In this document: piece by piece, positions 1-8,348 of the stretch
Numbering within the stretch: the first letter of the stretch is position 1
Layout of the letters: every line of letters starts with the position of its first letter
Origin: Tannerellaceae bacterium
GTDB lineage: Bacteria; Bacteroidota; Bacteroidia; Bacteroidales; Tannerellaceae
Direction of reading: 5' to 3'
Assembly: GCA_021203545.1 (NCBI GenBank)
Contig: JAJQAZ010000146.1
Location: forward strand, 1-64,000
Length of the DNA: 64,000 nucleotides
Made by a program: the position numbers and the translations under genes
Notes under the pieces: model-generated
Databases searched by the model: none
Told to the model about the DNA's origin: nothing
The model's input: the letters and a program-made list of their open reading frames with translations, nothing else

Positions 1-1807
1 CACGGTCGTGTCCGTCCTGACCCATTTTAGCGATCATGATACGTGGCTGGCGACCTTCTTTCTTCGCAAACTCTTCTGCCAGTTCAGAGGCTTTCATGAA
101 GTCTGCATCTTTTCCTGTTTCCGATGAATACACGCCTGATATAGTTCTGATAATTGCTTTATAACGTCCTGCAACCTCTTCGCAGGCATCTGAAATTTCT
201 CCAAGAGTTGCACGCAAACCGGCAGCTTTCACAGCCAGTTCCAACAAGTTTCCGTTTCCGGTACGTGCACATTCGGTGATATCAGCCAGTGCTTTCGCAA
301 CCGCATCGTTATCACGGTTGGCACGCAGTTCATTCAAACGCTCAATTTGTTCCAGACGTACCGCCGTATTATCAATTTCAAGAATATCAATCGGATCTTC
401 TTTTTCCAGACGGTATTTATTCACACCTACAATTGTCTGGTTACCGGAGTCAATACGTGCCTGGGTACGGGCTGCGGCTTCTTCGATACGTAGTTTAGGC
501 AGACCTGTTTCAATCGCTTTCGCCATACCGCCCATGCTTTCAATTTCCTGAATCAGTGCCCAGCCTTTTTCTACCAGTTCATTAGTCAGGGACTCTACAT
601 AATAAGAACCGGCCCACGGGTCGATCTCTTTACAGATCTGAGTCTCTTCCTGAATATATATCTGTGTATTACGTGCGATACGCGCAGAGAAATCGGTCGG
701 CAATGCGATCGCTTCGTCCAGCGCATTGGTATGCAGAGACTGGGTATGCCCCAAAGCTGCAGCCATGGCTTCGATACAGGTACGTCCTACGTTATTGAAC
801 GGATCCTGTTCGGTCAGCGACCAACCGGAAGTCTGGCTATGCGTACGAAGAGCCAGAGATTTCGGATTCTTTGCACCAAAGCTTTTTACGATCTTCGCCC
901 ACAACATACGTGCCGCACGCATTTTGGCAATCTCCATGAAGTGGTTCATACCGATCGCCCAGAAGAAAGAGAGGCGGGGAGCAAAAGCATCCACATCGAT
1001 ACCGGCATTGATACCGGCACGCAGATACTCCATACCGTCGCACAGTGTATAAGCCATTTCAATATCTGCTGTCGCACCGGCTTCCTGCATATGGTATCCG
1101 GAGATAGAGATAGAGTTGAATTTAGGCATCTTCTGTGATGTGTATTCGAAGATATCAGCGATGATTTTCATGGAAAATTCAGGCGGATAAATATAGGTAT
1201 TACGCACCATGAACTCTTTCAGGATATCATTCTGGATAGTTCCGGCCATTTCTTCGAGTTTAGCACCCTGTTCCAGACCCGCATTAATGTAAAAGGCTAA
1301 TACAGGAAGTACGGCACCATTCATCGTCATGGAAACAGACATTTTATTCAATGGAATACCATCAAACAACACTTTCATATTTTCCAGCGAACAGATAGAA
1401 ACCCCTGCTTTTCCTACGTCACCTACTACACGTTCATGGTCGGCATCATATCCACGGTGTGTAGCCAGGTCGAATGCAACCGACAGGCCTTTCTGCCCGG
1501 AAGCCAGGTTACGGCGATAGAATGCATTTGATTCTTCCGCAGTAGAGAAACCGGCATACTGGCGGATGGTCCATGGACGCATGGCGTACATACCACTATA
1601 CGGACCACGCAGATAAGGAGGTAAACCGGAAGCATACTCCAGATGCTCCATACCTTCCAGATCTTCTTTTGTATATACTGATTTTACACCGATCTGTTCG
1701 GGTGTATTCCAGTTAGCTTCAATACCGTTGGCTTTTGCCCACTCTGCACCATTCGTTGCAGCAAATCCGGCATTTTTTATATCTATATTTCTAAAATTCG
1801 GTCTCAT
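1..1807 (-). CDS. mutB: Methylmalonyl-CoA mutase large subunit (partial, runs off left edge)
   Basis: The minus strand is open from an ATG at 1807 to the window edge, giving about 602 residues of a family that is usually about 715. It begins [10 protein letters not shown] and contains the typical TIM-barrel sequence [20 protein letters not shown]. The last visible residues are KMGQDGHDR, the start of the B12-binding DxHxxG motif, so this is the catalytic cobalamin-binding subunit and only the rest of the cobalamin domain is missing. With MutA it interconverts succinyl-CoA and methylmalonyl-CoA, the route to propionate in Bacteroidales. It follows mutA on the same strand, separated by 168 bases that hold a structured repeat. 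The missing 3' end cannot be checked. Confidence 0.96.
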   Translation of the reverse strand, partial: MRPNFRNIDIKNAGFAATNGAEWAKANGIEANWNTPEQIGVKSVYTKEDLEGMEHLEYASGLPPYLRGPYSGMYAMRPWTIRQYAGFSTAEESNAFYRRNLASGQKGLSVAFDLATHRGYDADHERVVGDVGKAGVSICSLENMKVLFDGIPLNKMSVSMTMNGAVLPVLAFYINAGLEQGAKLEEMAGTIQNDILKEFMVRNTYIYPPEFSMKIIADIFEYTSQKMPKFNSISISGYHMQEAGATADIEMAYTLCDGMEYLRAGINAGIDVDAFAPRLSFFWAIGMNHFMEIAKMRAARMLWAKIVKSFGAKNPKSLALRTHSQTSGWSLTEQDPFNNVGRTCIEAMAAALGHTQSLHTNALDEAIALPTDFSARIARNTQIYIQEETQICKEIDPWAGSYYVESLTNELVEKGWALIQEIESMGGMAKAIETGLPKLRIEEAAARTQARIDSGNQTIVGVNKYRLEKEDPIDILEIDNTAVRLEQIERLNELRANRDNDAVAKALADITECARTGNGNLLELAVKAAGLRATLGEISDACEEVAGRYKAIIRTISGVYSSETGKDADFMKASELAEEFAKKEGRQPRIMIAKMGQDGHDR

Positions 1808-1819
1808 AATATTTTTTTT

Positions 1820-1982
1820 AAGTAGTTATCAGCCACTTTGTGGCTTAGTAGTCATCGCTTCGCTAGTAGTTAACACTCACTTCGTTCGTTAGTAGTTATC
1901 GTTCGTAAAACTCACTCGTAGATCCTTTTTCTTCTACTTGACTACCAGCGACTGTAAGGAGCGATAACTCCTTGACTACTTT
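1820..1982 (-). repeat. Structured intergenic repeat between mutA and mutB (copy 1)
   Basis: A ~163 bp block of short hairpins. It begins on the minus strand with AAAGTAGTCA, includes the palindrome GGAGTTATCGCTCC and GTAGTCAAGTAG, and ends in repeated GATAACTACT/GATGACTACT units. Its outer ends are inverted copies of AAGTAGTYATC. A second copy lies at 37620-37773 in the same position relative to its genes. The first bases of the element form the TAG stop codon of mutA. Confidence 0.75.
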
Positions 1983-3829
1983 ATTAACTTTGTATTAAAT
2001 GCTTTTAATGTTTCGAGGACGTTGCTCTTTACATGGATGAACTGATCTATTCCCTGAGCTTTCAGTTCGTCCATACAGGCAGGTGCACCTGCTACCACAA
2101 GAGTTGCTTTGCCGTCGAGTGCTTTGTAAGCAGCCGGAGCATATTCTGCATATTCATCGTCACTTGAACAAAGAACAACAATATCAGCATTTGCATTTAA
2201 AGCAGCTTCAACACCAGCTTCAACAGTCTCGAATCCTAAATTATCAATCAGTTTATATCCTGCACAACCAAAGAAGTTGCTTGCGAACTGCGAACGGGCC
2301 AGACGCATCGCCAGGTTTCCGATAGTAAGCATAAACACGGTTGGAGTTTTTCCGCTCTTTTCTGTAGCCAGACGCAATTCTTCAAACTCCGCAGCACCCC
2401 GTGAGAAATCAAGAACCGGTATCGCTGTTGCTCCGGTTGCCGCACAACCACAGGAATCGGCTTCGCACTGAATTTTCTCCGCAGCAGTTTCTGTAAAGTT
2501 CGGATACTGGTTTGTTCCCAGTAATATCTCCCGGCGGGTAGCCACCGCTTTTTTACGGGCTGCATTCGAAGCATTTACCGCATTCTGTACATCACCGGCT
2601 TTTACCGCAGCATAGAAACCACCCTTCTCTTCTGTTTCCAGGAACAGGTTCCAGGCTACTTCCGCGATTGAGTTGGTAAGTACTTCCACATAATAAGAAC
2701 CGGCAGAAGGGTCGACCACTTTATCAAAATGGCACTCTTCTTTCAACAATAATTGTTGATTACGGGCAATACGTTCCGAGAAATCATCCGATGTCCGGTA
2801 AACCATATCAAACGGATGAACAGTAATAGAATCAACTCCGGCAATAGCAGCCGACATTGCTTCTGTCTGGGTACGCAACATATTTACATGTGCGTCATAT
2901 ATTGTCATGTTCCATTCCGAAGTCTGAGCGTGCAAAGCAATCTTTGCCGCACATTTACATTCCGGGTTGTATGCTGCTACGATTTCAGCCCATAACCAAC
3001 GGGCAGCACGGAACTTAGCAATTTCCATAAAATAGTTGGCGCTGATACCAAAATTAAATTTGATATTCTTAGCTACCTCATCTACTGTAAAACCGGCTTC
3101 GGTCAGTTTAGCGATCAGTTCATTTCCCCAGGCAAGCGCATATCCTAACTCCTGAGTAATATATGAACCGGCATCACTGAAATAACAGGCATTTACAGCC
3201 AGAACTTTGTAACGGGGTAACGCCTGTCCGGCTTTGAGCACAGCCGCAGCACATTCCACCCAGTTTTCCATCTCTTTACCTTTTAACAAAGACTTTTTAA
3301 ACGCATCAAAGCCTACAGAGCCTACACATTTTTCCAAATCCGCCCCTTTTTCTTTCAGGTAAGCAGCCAGGATATTGATTAACTCTTCAGCTTTGCAAAT
3401 ACAGGTATTGAAGTTCAGTTCAGCAGCCTGCGGACAAATGCCTTCTAACAGGACAGCAATGTTTGCTGCATTTACTTCATCCCCTTTAATGCAAAAGCCC
3501 AACGAATCAACACCTTTTTGTAACAGATCAAGGGCTTTTTCATTAGCGGCTTTAAAATCCGAGACTTTGATGTTTTGGCGTACCTTCCAATCGTTGTCTT
3601 TTTTGGTTCCCCGTACATAAGGGAATTCACCGGGAAGAGAAGTCGTTGTGTTCAAGCCTTCCAAATCTTCCGCACGATAGAAAGGATTTACATTAAATCC
3701 TTCGCTTGTTCTCCACACAAGCTTTTTCTCAAATGGCGCTCCTTTCAGGTCGGCGGTAATTTTCGCCATCCATTCTTCCGTAGAAACGGGAGGAAATTCT
3801 GAGAAAAGTTTTTCTTTTGATTCTGCCAT
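1976..3829 (-). CDS. mutA: Methylmalonyl-CoA mutase small subunit
   Basis: 617 residues starting MAESKEKLFSEFPPVSTEEW, the usual length of the MutA subunit. The barrel domain (about 60-430) shares sequence with MutB, for example IARNQQLLLKEECHFDKVVDPSAGSYYVE. The C-terminal domain resembles a B12-binding fold but has no DxHxxG motif, as expected of the non-catalytic partner that forms a heterodimer with MutB. A promoter with a TACCTTTG -7 box and a TTG 19 bp upstream lies just upstream. The TAG stop at 1976-1978 lies inside the repeat that separates it from mutB, so the original end of the gene may have been replaced when the repeat arrived. The operon order mutA-mutB is standard. Confidence 0.96.
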   Translation of the reverse strand: MAESKEKLFSEFPPVSTEEWMAKITADLKGAPFEKKLVWRTSEGFNVNPFYRAEDLEGLNTTTSLPGEFPYVRGTKKDNDWKVRQNIKVSDFKAANEKALDLLQKGVDSLGFCIKGDEVNAANIAVLLEGICPQAAELNFNTCICKAEELINILAAYLKEKGADLEKCVGSVGFDAFKKSLLKGKEMENWVECAAAVLKAGQALPRYKVLAVNACYFSDAGSYITQELGYALAWGNELIAKLTEAGFTVDEVAKNIKFNFGISANYFMEIAKFRAARWLWAEIVAAYNPECKCAAKIALHAQTSEWNMTIYDAHVNMLRTQTEAMSAAIAGVDSITVHPFDMVYRTSDDFSERIARNQQLLLKEECHFDKVVDPSAGSYYVEVLTNSIAEVAWNLFLETEEKGGFYAAVKAGDVQNAVNASNAARKKAVATRREILLGTNQYPNFTETAAEKIQCEADSCGCAATGATAIPVLDFSRGAAEFEELRLATEKSGKTPTVFMLTIGNLAMRLARSQFASNFFGCAGYKLIDNLGFETVEAGVEAALNANADIVVLCSSDDEYAEYAPAAYKALDGKATLVVAGAPACMDELKAQGIDQFIHVKSNVLETLKAFNTKLIK

Positions 3830-3897
3830 AATATTATTTGTTTATAAAAACTGGTATTAGTAATAGCATTATAAGGCAGTAGCCCAATAACAAAGGG

Positions 3898-3927
3898 CAA
3901 AGGTAGGAAATAATTGATAATTGACAA
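3898..3927 (-). promoter_or_regulatory. Bacteroidales-type promoter of mutAB
   Basis: On the minus strand TACCTTTG at 3905-3898 fits the TAnnTTTG -7 consensus. A TTG lies exactly 19 bases upstream at 3927-3925, matching the -33 element. The leader to the mutA ATG at 3829 would be about 65 bases. The upstream part overlaps a simple AATTGACAATTGACAA-type repeat. Confidence 0.65.
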
Positions 3928-4138
3928 TTGACAACTGATAATTATTCACTGCACTTTTTATTGCTTATCTTCAACCCTTTAGAGCCGGAATAAAGAAGAA
4001 AAACAAAAGCGGCTTTGTACCCCGGGAGCTATAAGGAATTTAGAAATAACCCGGAGTTTACAACCGGTGAGATTCAATAAATGCAGAAGTATTTTTAAAA
4101 CTCTATTTTACAACACATTACAATTTCATTTCAAGTTA

Positions 4139-4377
4139 CCCAGGGTTGAAACCCAATGCCATCAACTTAAGGATTTTTTCTTGTTGGTCGAAGGGGATTT
4201 GCAATCCCCGCCTGTGGGATATAAGGATTTGTAATCCGCTTACAGATTCCTAACTCTCTATTTAAGGGGTATTCATTTGTTTGTCGGATCACAGATCCTA
4301 ATACTCGTTAGTCGGGGATTACAAATCCCCTCCGACCAAAAACTCTTAAGTTGATGGCATTGGGTTGAAACCCTGGG
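4139..4377. repeat. 239-bp MITE-like repeat, family A, copy 1
   Basis: The ends CCCAGGGTTGAAACCCAATG and CATTGGGTTGAAACCCTGGG form inverted repeats of about 33 bases, with ATCAACTTAAG/CTTAAGTTGAT inside. A second, inner inverted pair reads TTGGTCGAAGGGGATTTG and CAAATCCCCTCCGACCAA. The middle holds smaller hairpins around GGATTTGTAATCC and GGATCACAGATCC. A copy of the same length is at 41113-41351. No open reading frame of note lies inside, so it is a non-autonomous element or a structured RNA repeat. It fills most of the gene-free stretch 3906-4514; a shorter related piece continues at 4418-4470. Confidence 0.85.
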
Positions 4378-4417
4378 CTAGAATCGATCAGGCTTTCAAC
4401 CCTCTTATACTTAATGG

Positions 4418-4470
4418 ACGGAGGGGATTTGCAATCCCCGAAAAACATGCCTTAGGATTTGTAATCCTTC
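4418..4470. repeat. Fragment of repeat family A
   Basis: GGACGGAGGGGATTTGCAATCCCCG followed by AGGATTTGTAATCC repeats the core hairpins of the adjacent family A element without its terminal repeats. Nothing else is visible up to the WG-repeat reading frame at 4515. Confidence 0.6.
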
Positions 4471-4514
4471 TTTCGTATAGTGTATAAATGGGAGTATAAA
4501 TCCCGGTGATATAT

Positions 4515-5387
4515 TCAAATTAACTCTTCTTCCGTTGGTGCAACTCCTCCGCTTGGTGCAGTTAACAGAATTTCTCCGGTATGACGGTAATAATATATTT
4601 CTTCTCCGGCATGTACTATAATTACACCATCCAACATATCATTTTCTATCTCTTCGTATTTTACAGGAACAATCACTCTACCGTCTGATGCTATTACACC
4701 ATACTGCTGATTATCCCCAACCAAAAACAGAAAATCAGTGGCTATATTATCAGGTTCATATTTTCTCATTGGCATGATCAAACTGTATGTAAGAGGTAGA
4801 ATTTCTTCTCCTGTAACAGAGAATAAGCCATGTTGTAATTCTTTTCCGGCAACAAAAAACAAAACCTCTCCGCAGAATTGATTGTCCATCTCTTCCATAA
4901 AATAAACTTTTTCTTTCCCACTGTTATAACAGGTAACAGCCCTTATCTCATCATATTCAGCAGGAAATATCATTTTACCTTTACTGGTACAAAGCCCCTT
5001 TTTAAATTCAGGTTTCTCAACTCCACTCGCAGTAGTAACCATTTCCACAAGTTCAACAGAAAAGTAAAACTCTTCGCCATCCGTTCTGTTTACCACTTCT
5101 ATATCATCGTATTCAAATGGAATCACAATCTGATTCACAGCATTCACTACTACATATCCTTCCCCATTATCTGCCACAAACCAGGCACCTTTATGTTTTC
5201 CCTGATCTATGTATTTCAACAATTCCACATCATCATACATCACAGGAAGAAGTGTTTTACCATTAACTGAAGTAATCCCATATGTACCGTTTTTCTCTAA
5301 GTTCAGAAAATTTCCGGTAAGCCTTCTTGTTTCATCCTCCGCCTCTTCCATAGTTATATCATCATATTCAACAGGAACCAGCAACAC
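4515..5387 (-). pseudogene. WG-repeat C-terminal part of the vWA protein, separated by a frameshift
   Basis: This 290-residue reading frame has no convincing start of its own. It continues the WG repeats of the gene upstream (5354-8161) in another frame. Seven or so repeats with the pattern x-YG-(hydrophobic)-x-GK-x-(I/L)P-x-YDDI are visible, for example KTLLPVMYDDVELL and GRVIVPVKYEEIEND. The join is at a run of six A (5419-5424 on the plus strand): adding one A turns VEKMINMEF into VEKNDKYGVYSSEG, which is exactly the repeat consensus. The stop is TGA. The intact protein would have about 1,220 residues. Confidence 0.85.
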
Positions 5388-8161
5388 TCCTTCTGATGAA
5401 TAAACTCCATATTTATCATTTTTTCCACCCGGAAAACAAAATCAATCACCCCATCCCCGGGATTATAACAATCAAATATCTCTACTTCATCATATTTAAC
5501 AGGAATAATAATCCGGCCATCCGGCGAAGCCAATCCATATTTACCGTTCTTTTCCAGTTCCAGAAATTGATGCGCCACAACACCGGTTTCTACTTCCAGT
5601 ACATCTATATCATCGTATATACAACTTAAAAGCCTTTTTCCTTTATCGTTATAAAGCCCTTCTTTACCATTTTCTTTTGTAACCTTTAGCAAACCGGTAA
5701 TAGTCAAATTATCTACATCTTCATACCTGCGTGGTACAACTGTTTTTCCTTTTTTATTAATAACTCCCTGTTTATCATTATGAGAGATCAAAAACATATC
5801 GTGTGCAAACCGTTCCGGCTCATCCTCATACCGTGTTCTTCTTAATCTTTTACCGTTTTGATTATAAATGCCGTATTTATCATTCTTTTCAACAATAATA
5901 TAATCTCCACAATCCTCTATATCGTCATATTTAACCGGAATCATTTTTTTGCCTTCTACCGAATACAGGCCATATTTATCATTTTTCTCTACCTGCAGGT
6001 AGTTTCCTTCCTCATCTATATCATCATATTTAATAGGTATAATGACCTTACCGGTACGATCTATCACACCATACCGGTCTTCATACATACCTTTCGGATC
6101 TTCCAGTTCCACTTTAAAAATAGTGGTACGCCATTGTGCCAACCCTTTTATACCATCATAAATAAGAGGAGTTTGCGAGTTTGTCAGCACATCATATAAG
6201 CCATACTTATCATCCTTTTCCAAACGGAATACCCCATTCACCATATAATTTATATCATCATATAAAGCAGGGATAATTACATTTCCATACTTATCTTTTA
6301 CCCCTTCATTGCCGGTTTCCGGATCTGTAAAAATATCAAAATCTTCTTCTTCGGTATGTGATACCCCACGGGGTACCGGTTTCCCGGAACGTACACCGGC
6401 CAGATAGATTGTTTCAGCCTTTTTAACCTGTTCTATAAATTCTTTCCTGTATTTAAGCTTATCGGTTCCGGTATTTGCCGATGCCAGCCGGATTACATCC
6501 TGTAAAGTAACATCTCCTTTAAATTCAGAATCCCGGAGCAATTGAGAAAACATAACAACAGCTGCAGCAAAATTAAAATCGGTACTATTCTTAGTATCAA
6601 TTTTTGCACTTACCGGAACCTGTAACAATTCGCTTGTATCAGATTGCGGGTGCTTATAACGCATACTTACATCCAGCCAGTGAAGAGACCTATTTCGCAT
6701 TTCCTGTTTTGCTTCCGCACCGGGAACTATTTCATAAAAGGCTGTTACCGTATGTCCGGAACCCATATCCCCGGCATCTTTCTCATCATCGTCGAAATCT
6801 TCCTCATCCAGCAAACGGGTTTCATATCCTATCAAACGATAACTATCTACCTGTTTAGGATCAAACTCTACCTGTAATTTCACATCCTTTGCGACTGTAT
6901 ACAATGTTCCGGCACCTTCTTCTACCAGTACCCGGTAAGCCTCTTTTTCCGTATCAATGTAGGCATGATTCCCATTCCCGGCCTGTGCCAGTGTTTGCAA
7001 CATATCATCCCGGTAATTTCCCATGCCATACCCCAACACAGTAAGAAAAACACCTGATTTTCTTTCTTCTTCAACCAATTTCTTTAACTTGTCGGTACTG
7101 GATATTCCCACATTAAAATCACCATCCGTACAGAGGATAATCCGGTTATTGCCTTCCGGTATAAAGTTTTCCTTCGCTACTTTATACGCCAGTTGAATGC
7201 CATTACCTCCGGCAGTAGAACCTCCGGCTTCCAGCCTTTTTAAAGCGTCTTTGATGATCTCTTTCTTCGCACCGGATGTAGAAGGCAACACCAAACCTTC
7301 CTGATCAGCATACACAACAATCGAAATACGGTCTTCCGGTTTCAACGTATCTACCAGTTTGGATAACGAACTTTTTACCAGATCCAAACGCGTTGAGCCC
7401 CACATCGACCCGGATACATCGATCAGGAATACAAAATTAGAAGGTGGTAAGAGATGGGTTGGTATATCTCTTGTTTTAAGGCCAATCCGGCATAACAAAT
7501 TCGACTGGTTCCAGAGACAAATCCCCATTTCCGTACGGATCAGGATCGGTTCTTCCATAGTTGGTTGCCCATAATCATAGGGGAAATAATTTACTAACTC
7601 TTCTGTTCGAATGGCATCCCGGGGAGGAAAAACACCCTGTTCCAGAAAACGGCGCATATTACTATAAGAGGCTTTATCTACATCTGCAGAGAAAGTAGAC
7701 ACCGGCTCCTGTTTAACAGACTTAAATTTATTTTCCCCGAATGCCGTATAAGTCTCTTTATCCAACTGATCATACGGACTACCCGAAAGTACAGATGCCG
7801 CCCTTATAAAATTAGAAGAAAGCGGTGTTACCGCACCATAACCAACAACGATCATTTCTGACAATGTCTGGGAATCTTCTTTAAGAACCACATTGATCAC
7901 CGTTCGCCCATTTATGTTTATCTCCTCTGAATTATATCCAATATAACTAAAATAAAGAACTGCATCAGGAGATGCTTCTATTGTATAATTCCCATCAAAA
8001 TCAGTAAGCGTCCCTGTTTTTGTACCTTTAATTACAATGCTTGCCCCAATAATAGGATCTCCAAAATCATCGGAAACCGTACCACGTACTATTATGGTTT
8101 GTGCAAAAACAGGCAATACAACAAAAGAGAGTAAAAGAGTAATCATACAGATGTTCTTCAT
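5354..8161 (-). CDS. Secreted von Willebrand factor A (YfbK-like) protein with WG repeats, 3' end frameshifted
   Basis: 935 residues. Residues 1-21 are a signal peptide ending VFAQ. Residues 22-107 are a carboxypeptidase-regulatory-like domain (DPIIGASIVIKGTKTGTLTDFDG, VVGYG). A von Willebrand N-terminal domain follows, with ADVDKASYSNMRRFLEQG. The vWA domain has an intact MIDAS motif DVSGSM near residue 248. A YfbK-type C-terminal domain (FSQLLRDSEFKGDVTLQDVIRLA) comes next. From about residue 640 at least seven WG repeats follow (VEKNDKYGLY, IPVKYDDI). The last 20 residues are out of frame; the true tail continues in 4515-5387. The fusion suggests a large adhesive or sensory surface/periplasmic protein, but the ligand is unknown. 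It appears to be transcribed alone. A relic of the same vWA family lies at 17875-17940. Confidence 0.88.
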   Translation of the reverse strand: MKNICMITLLLSFVVLPVFAQTIIVRGTVSDDFGDPIIGASIVIKGTKTGTLTDFDGNYTIEASPDAVLYFSYIGYNSEEININGRTVINVVLKEDSQTLSEMIVVGYGAVTPLSSNFIRAASVLSGSPYDQLDKETYTAFGENKFKSVKQEPVSTFSADVDKASYSNMRRFLEQGVFPPRDAIRTEELVNYFPYDYGQPTMEEPILIRTEMGICLWNQSNLLCRIGLKTRDIPTHLLPPSNFVFLIDVSGSMWGSTRLDLVKSSLSKLVDTLKPEDRISIVVYADQEGLVLPSTSGAKKEIIKDALKRLEAGGSTAGGNGIQLAYKVAKENFIPEGNNRIILCTDGDFNVGISSTDKLKKLVEEERKSGVFLTVLGYGMGNYRDDMLQTLAQAGNGNHAYIDTEKEAYRVLVEEGAGTLYTVAKDVKLQVEFDPKQVDSYRLIGYETRLLDEEDFDDDEKDAGDMGSGHTVTAFYEIVPGAEAKQEMRNRSLHWLDVSMRYKHPQSDTSELLQVPVSAKIDTKNSTDFNFAAAVVMFSQLLRDSEFKGDVTLQDVIRLASANTGTDKLKYRKEFIEQVKKAETIYLAGVRSGKPVPRGVSHTEEEDFDIFTDPETGNEGVKDKYGNVIIPALYDDINYMVNGVFRLEKDDKYGLYDVLTNSQTPLIYDGIKGLAQWRTTIFKVELEDPKGMYEDRYGVIDRTGKVIIPIKYDDIDEEGNYLQVEKNDKYGLYSVEGKKMIPVKYDDIEDCGDYIIVEKNDKYGIYNQNGKRLRRTRYEDEPERFAHDMFLISHNDKQGVINKKGKTVVPRRYEDVDNLTITGLLKVTKENGKEGLYNDKGKRLLSCIYDDIDVLEVETGVVAHQFLELEKNGKYGLASPDGRIIIPVKYDEVEIFDCYNPGDGVIDFVFRVEKMINMEFIHQKECCWFLLNMMI

Positions 8162-8206
8162 AATTCCAACTTTTTAATGAACGGCTAAACAGATACGAAT
8201 CAACGT

Positions 8207-8214
8207 CAAATATA
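8207..8214 (-). promoter_or_regulatory. -7 box upstream of the vWA/WG gene
   Basis: TATATTTG on the minus strand, 46 bases before the ATG at 8161, matches the TAnnTTTG consensus. No clear -33 TTTG is visible at 19-21 bases. Confidence 0.5.
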
Positions 8215-8348
8215 AACCTAATTATTATCTATTTTATTCTTTCAGATAAAATAATTCATTCTTTATATAATAGAGTACAATAAAAAGCAAATTCCACAAT
8301 CCGCAGTTCAAAAACTAATTTCATTCTTACGATTTGTTACTTTTTCAC

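Noticed and set aside
276..1520. Plus-strand frames of 60-135 residues opposite mutB
   Set aside because: They mirror the mutB coding strand, show no family sequence and have no ribosome-binding site or promoter.
2083..3802. Plus-strand frames opposite mutA
   Set aside because: Antisense shadows of a fully conserved gene.
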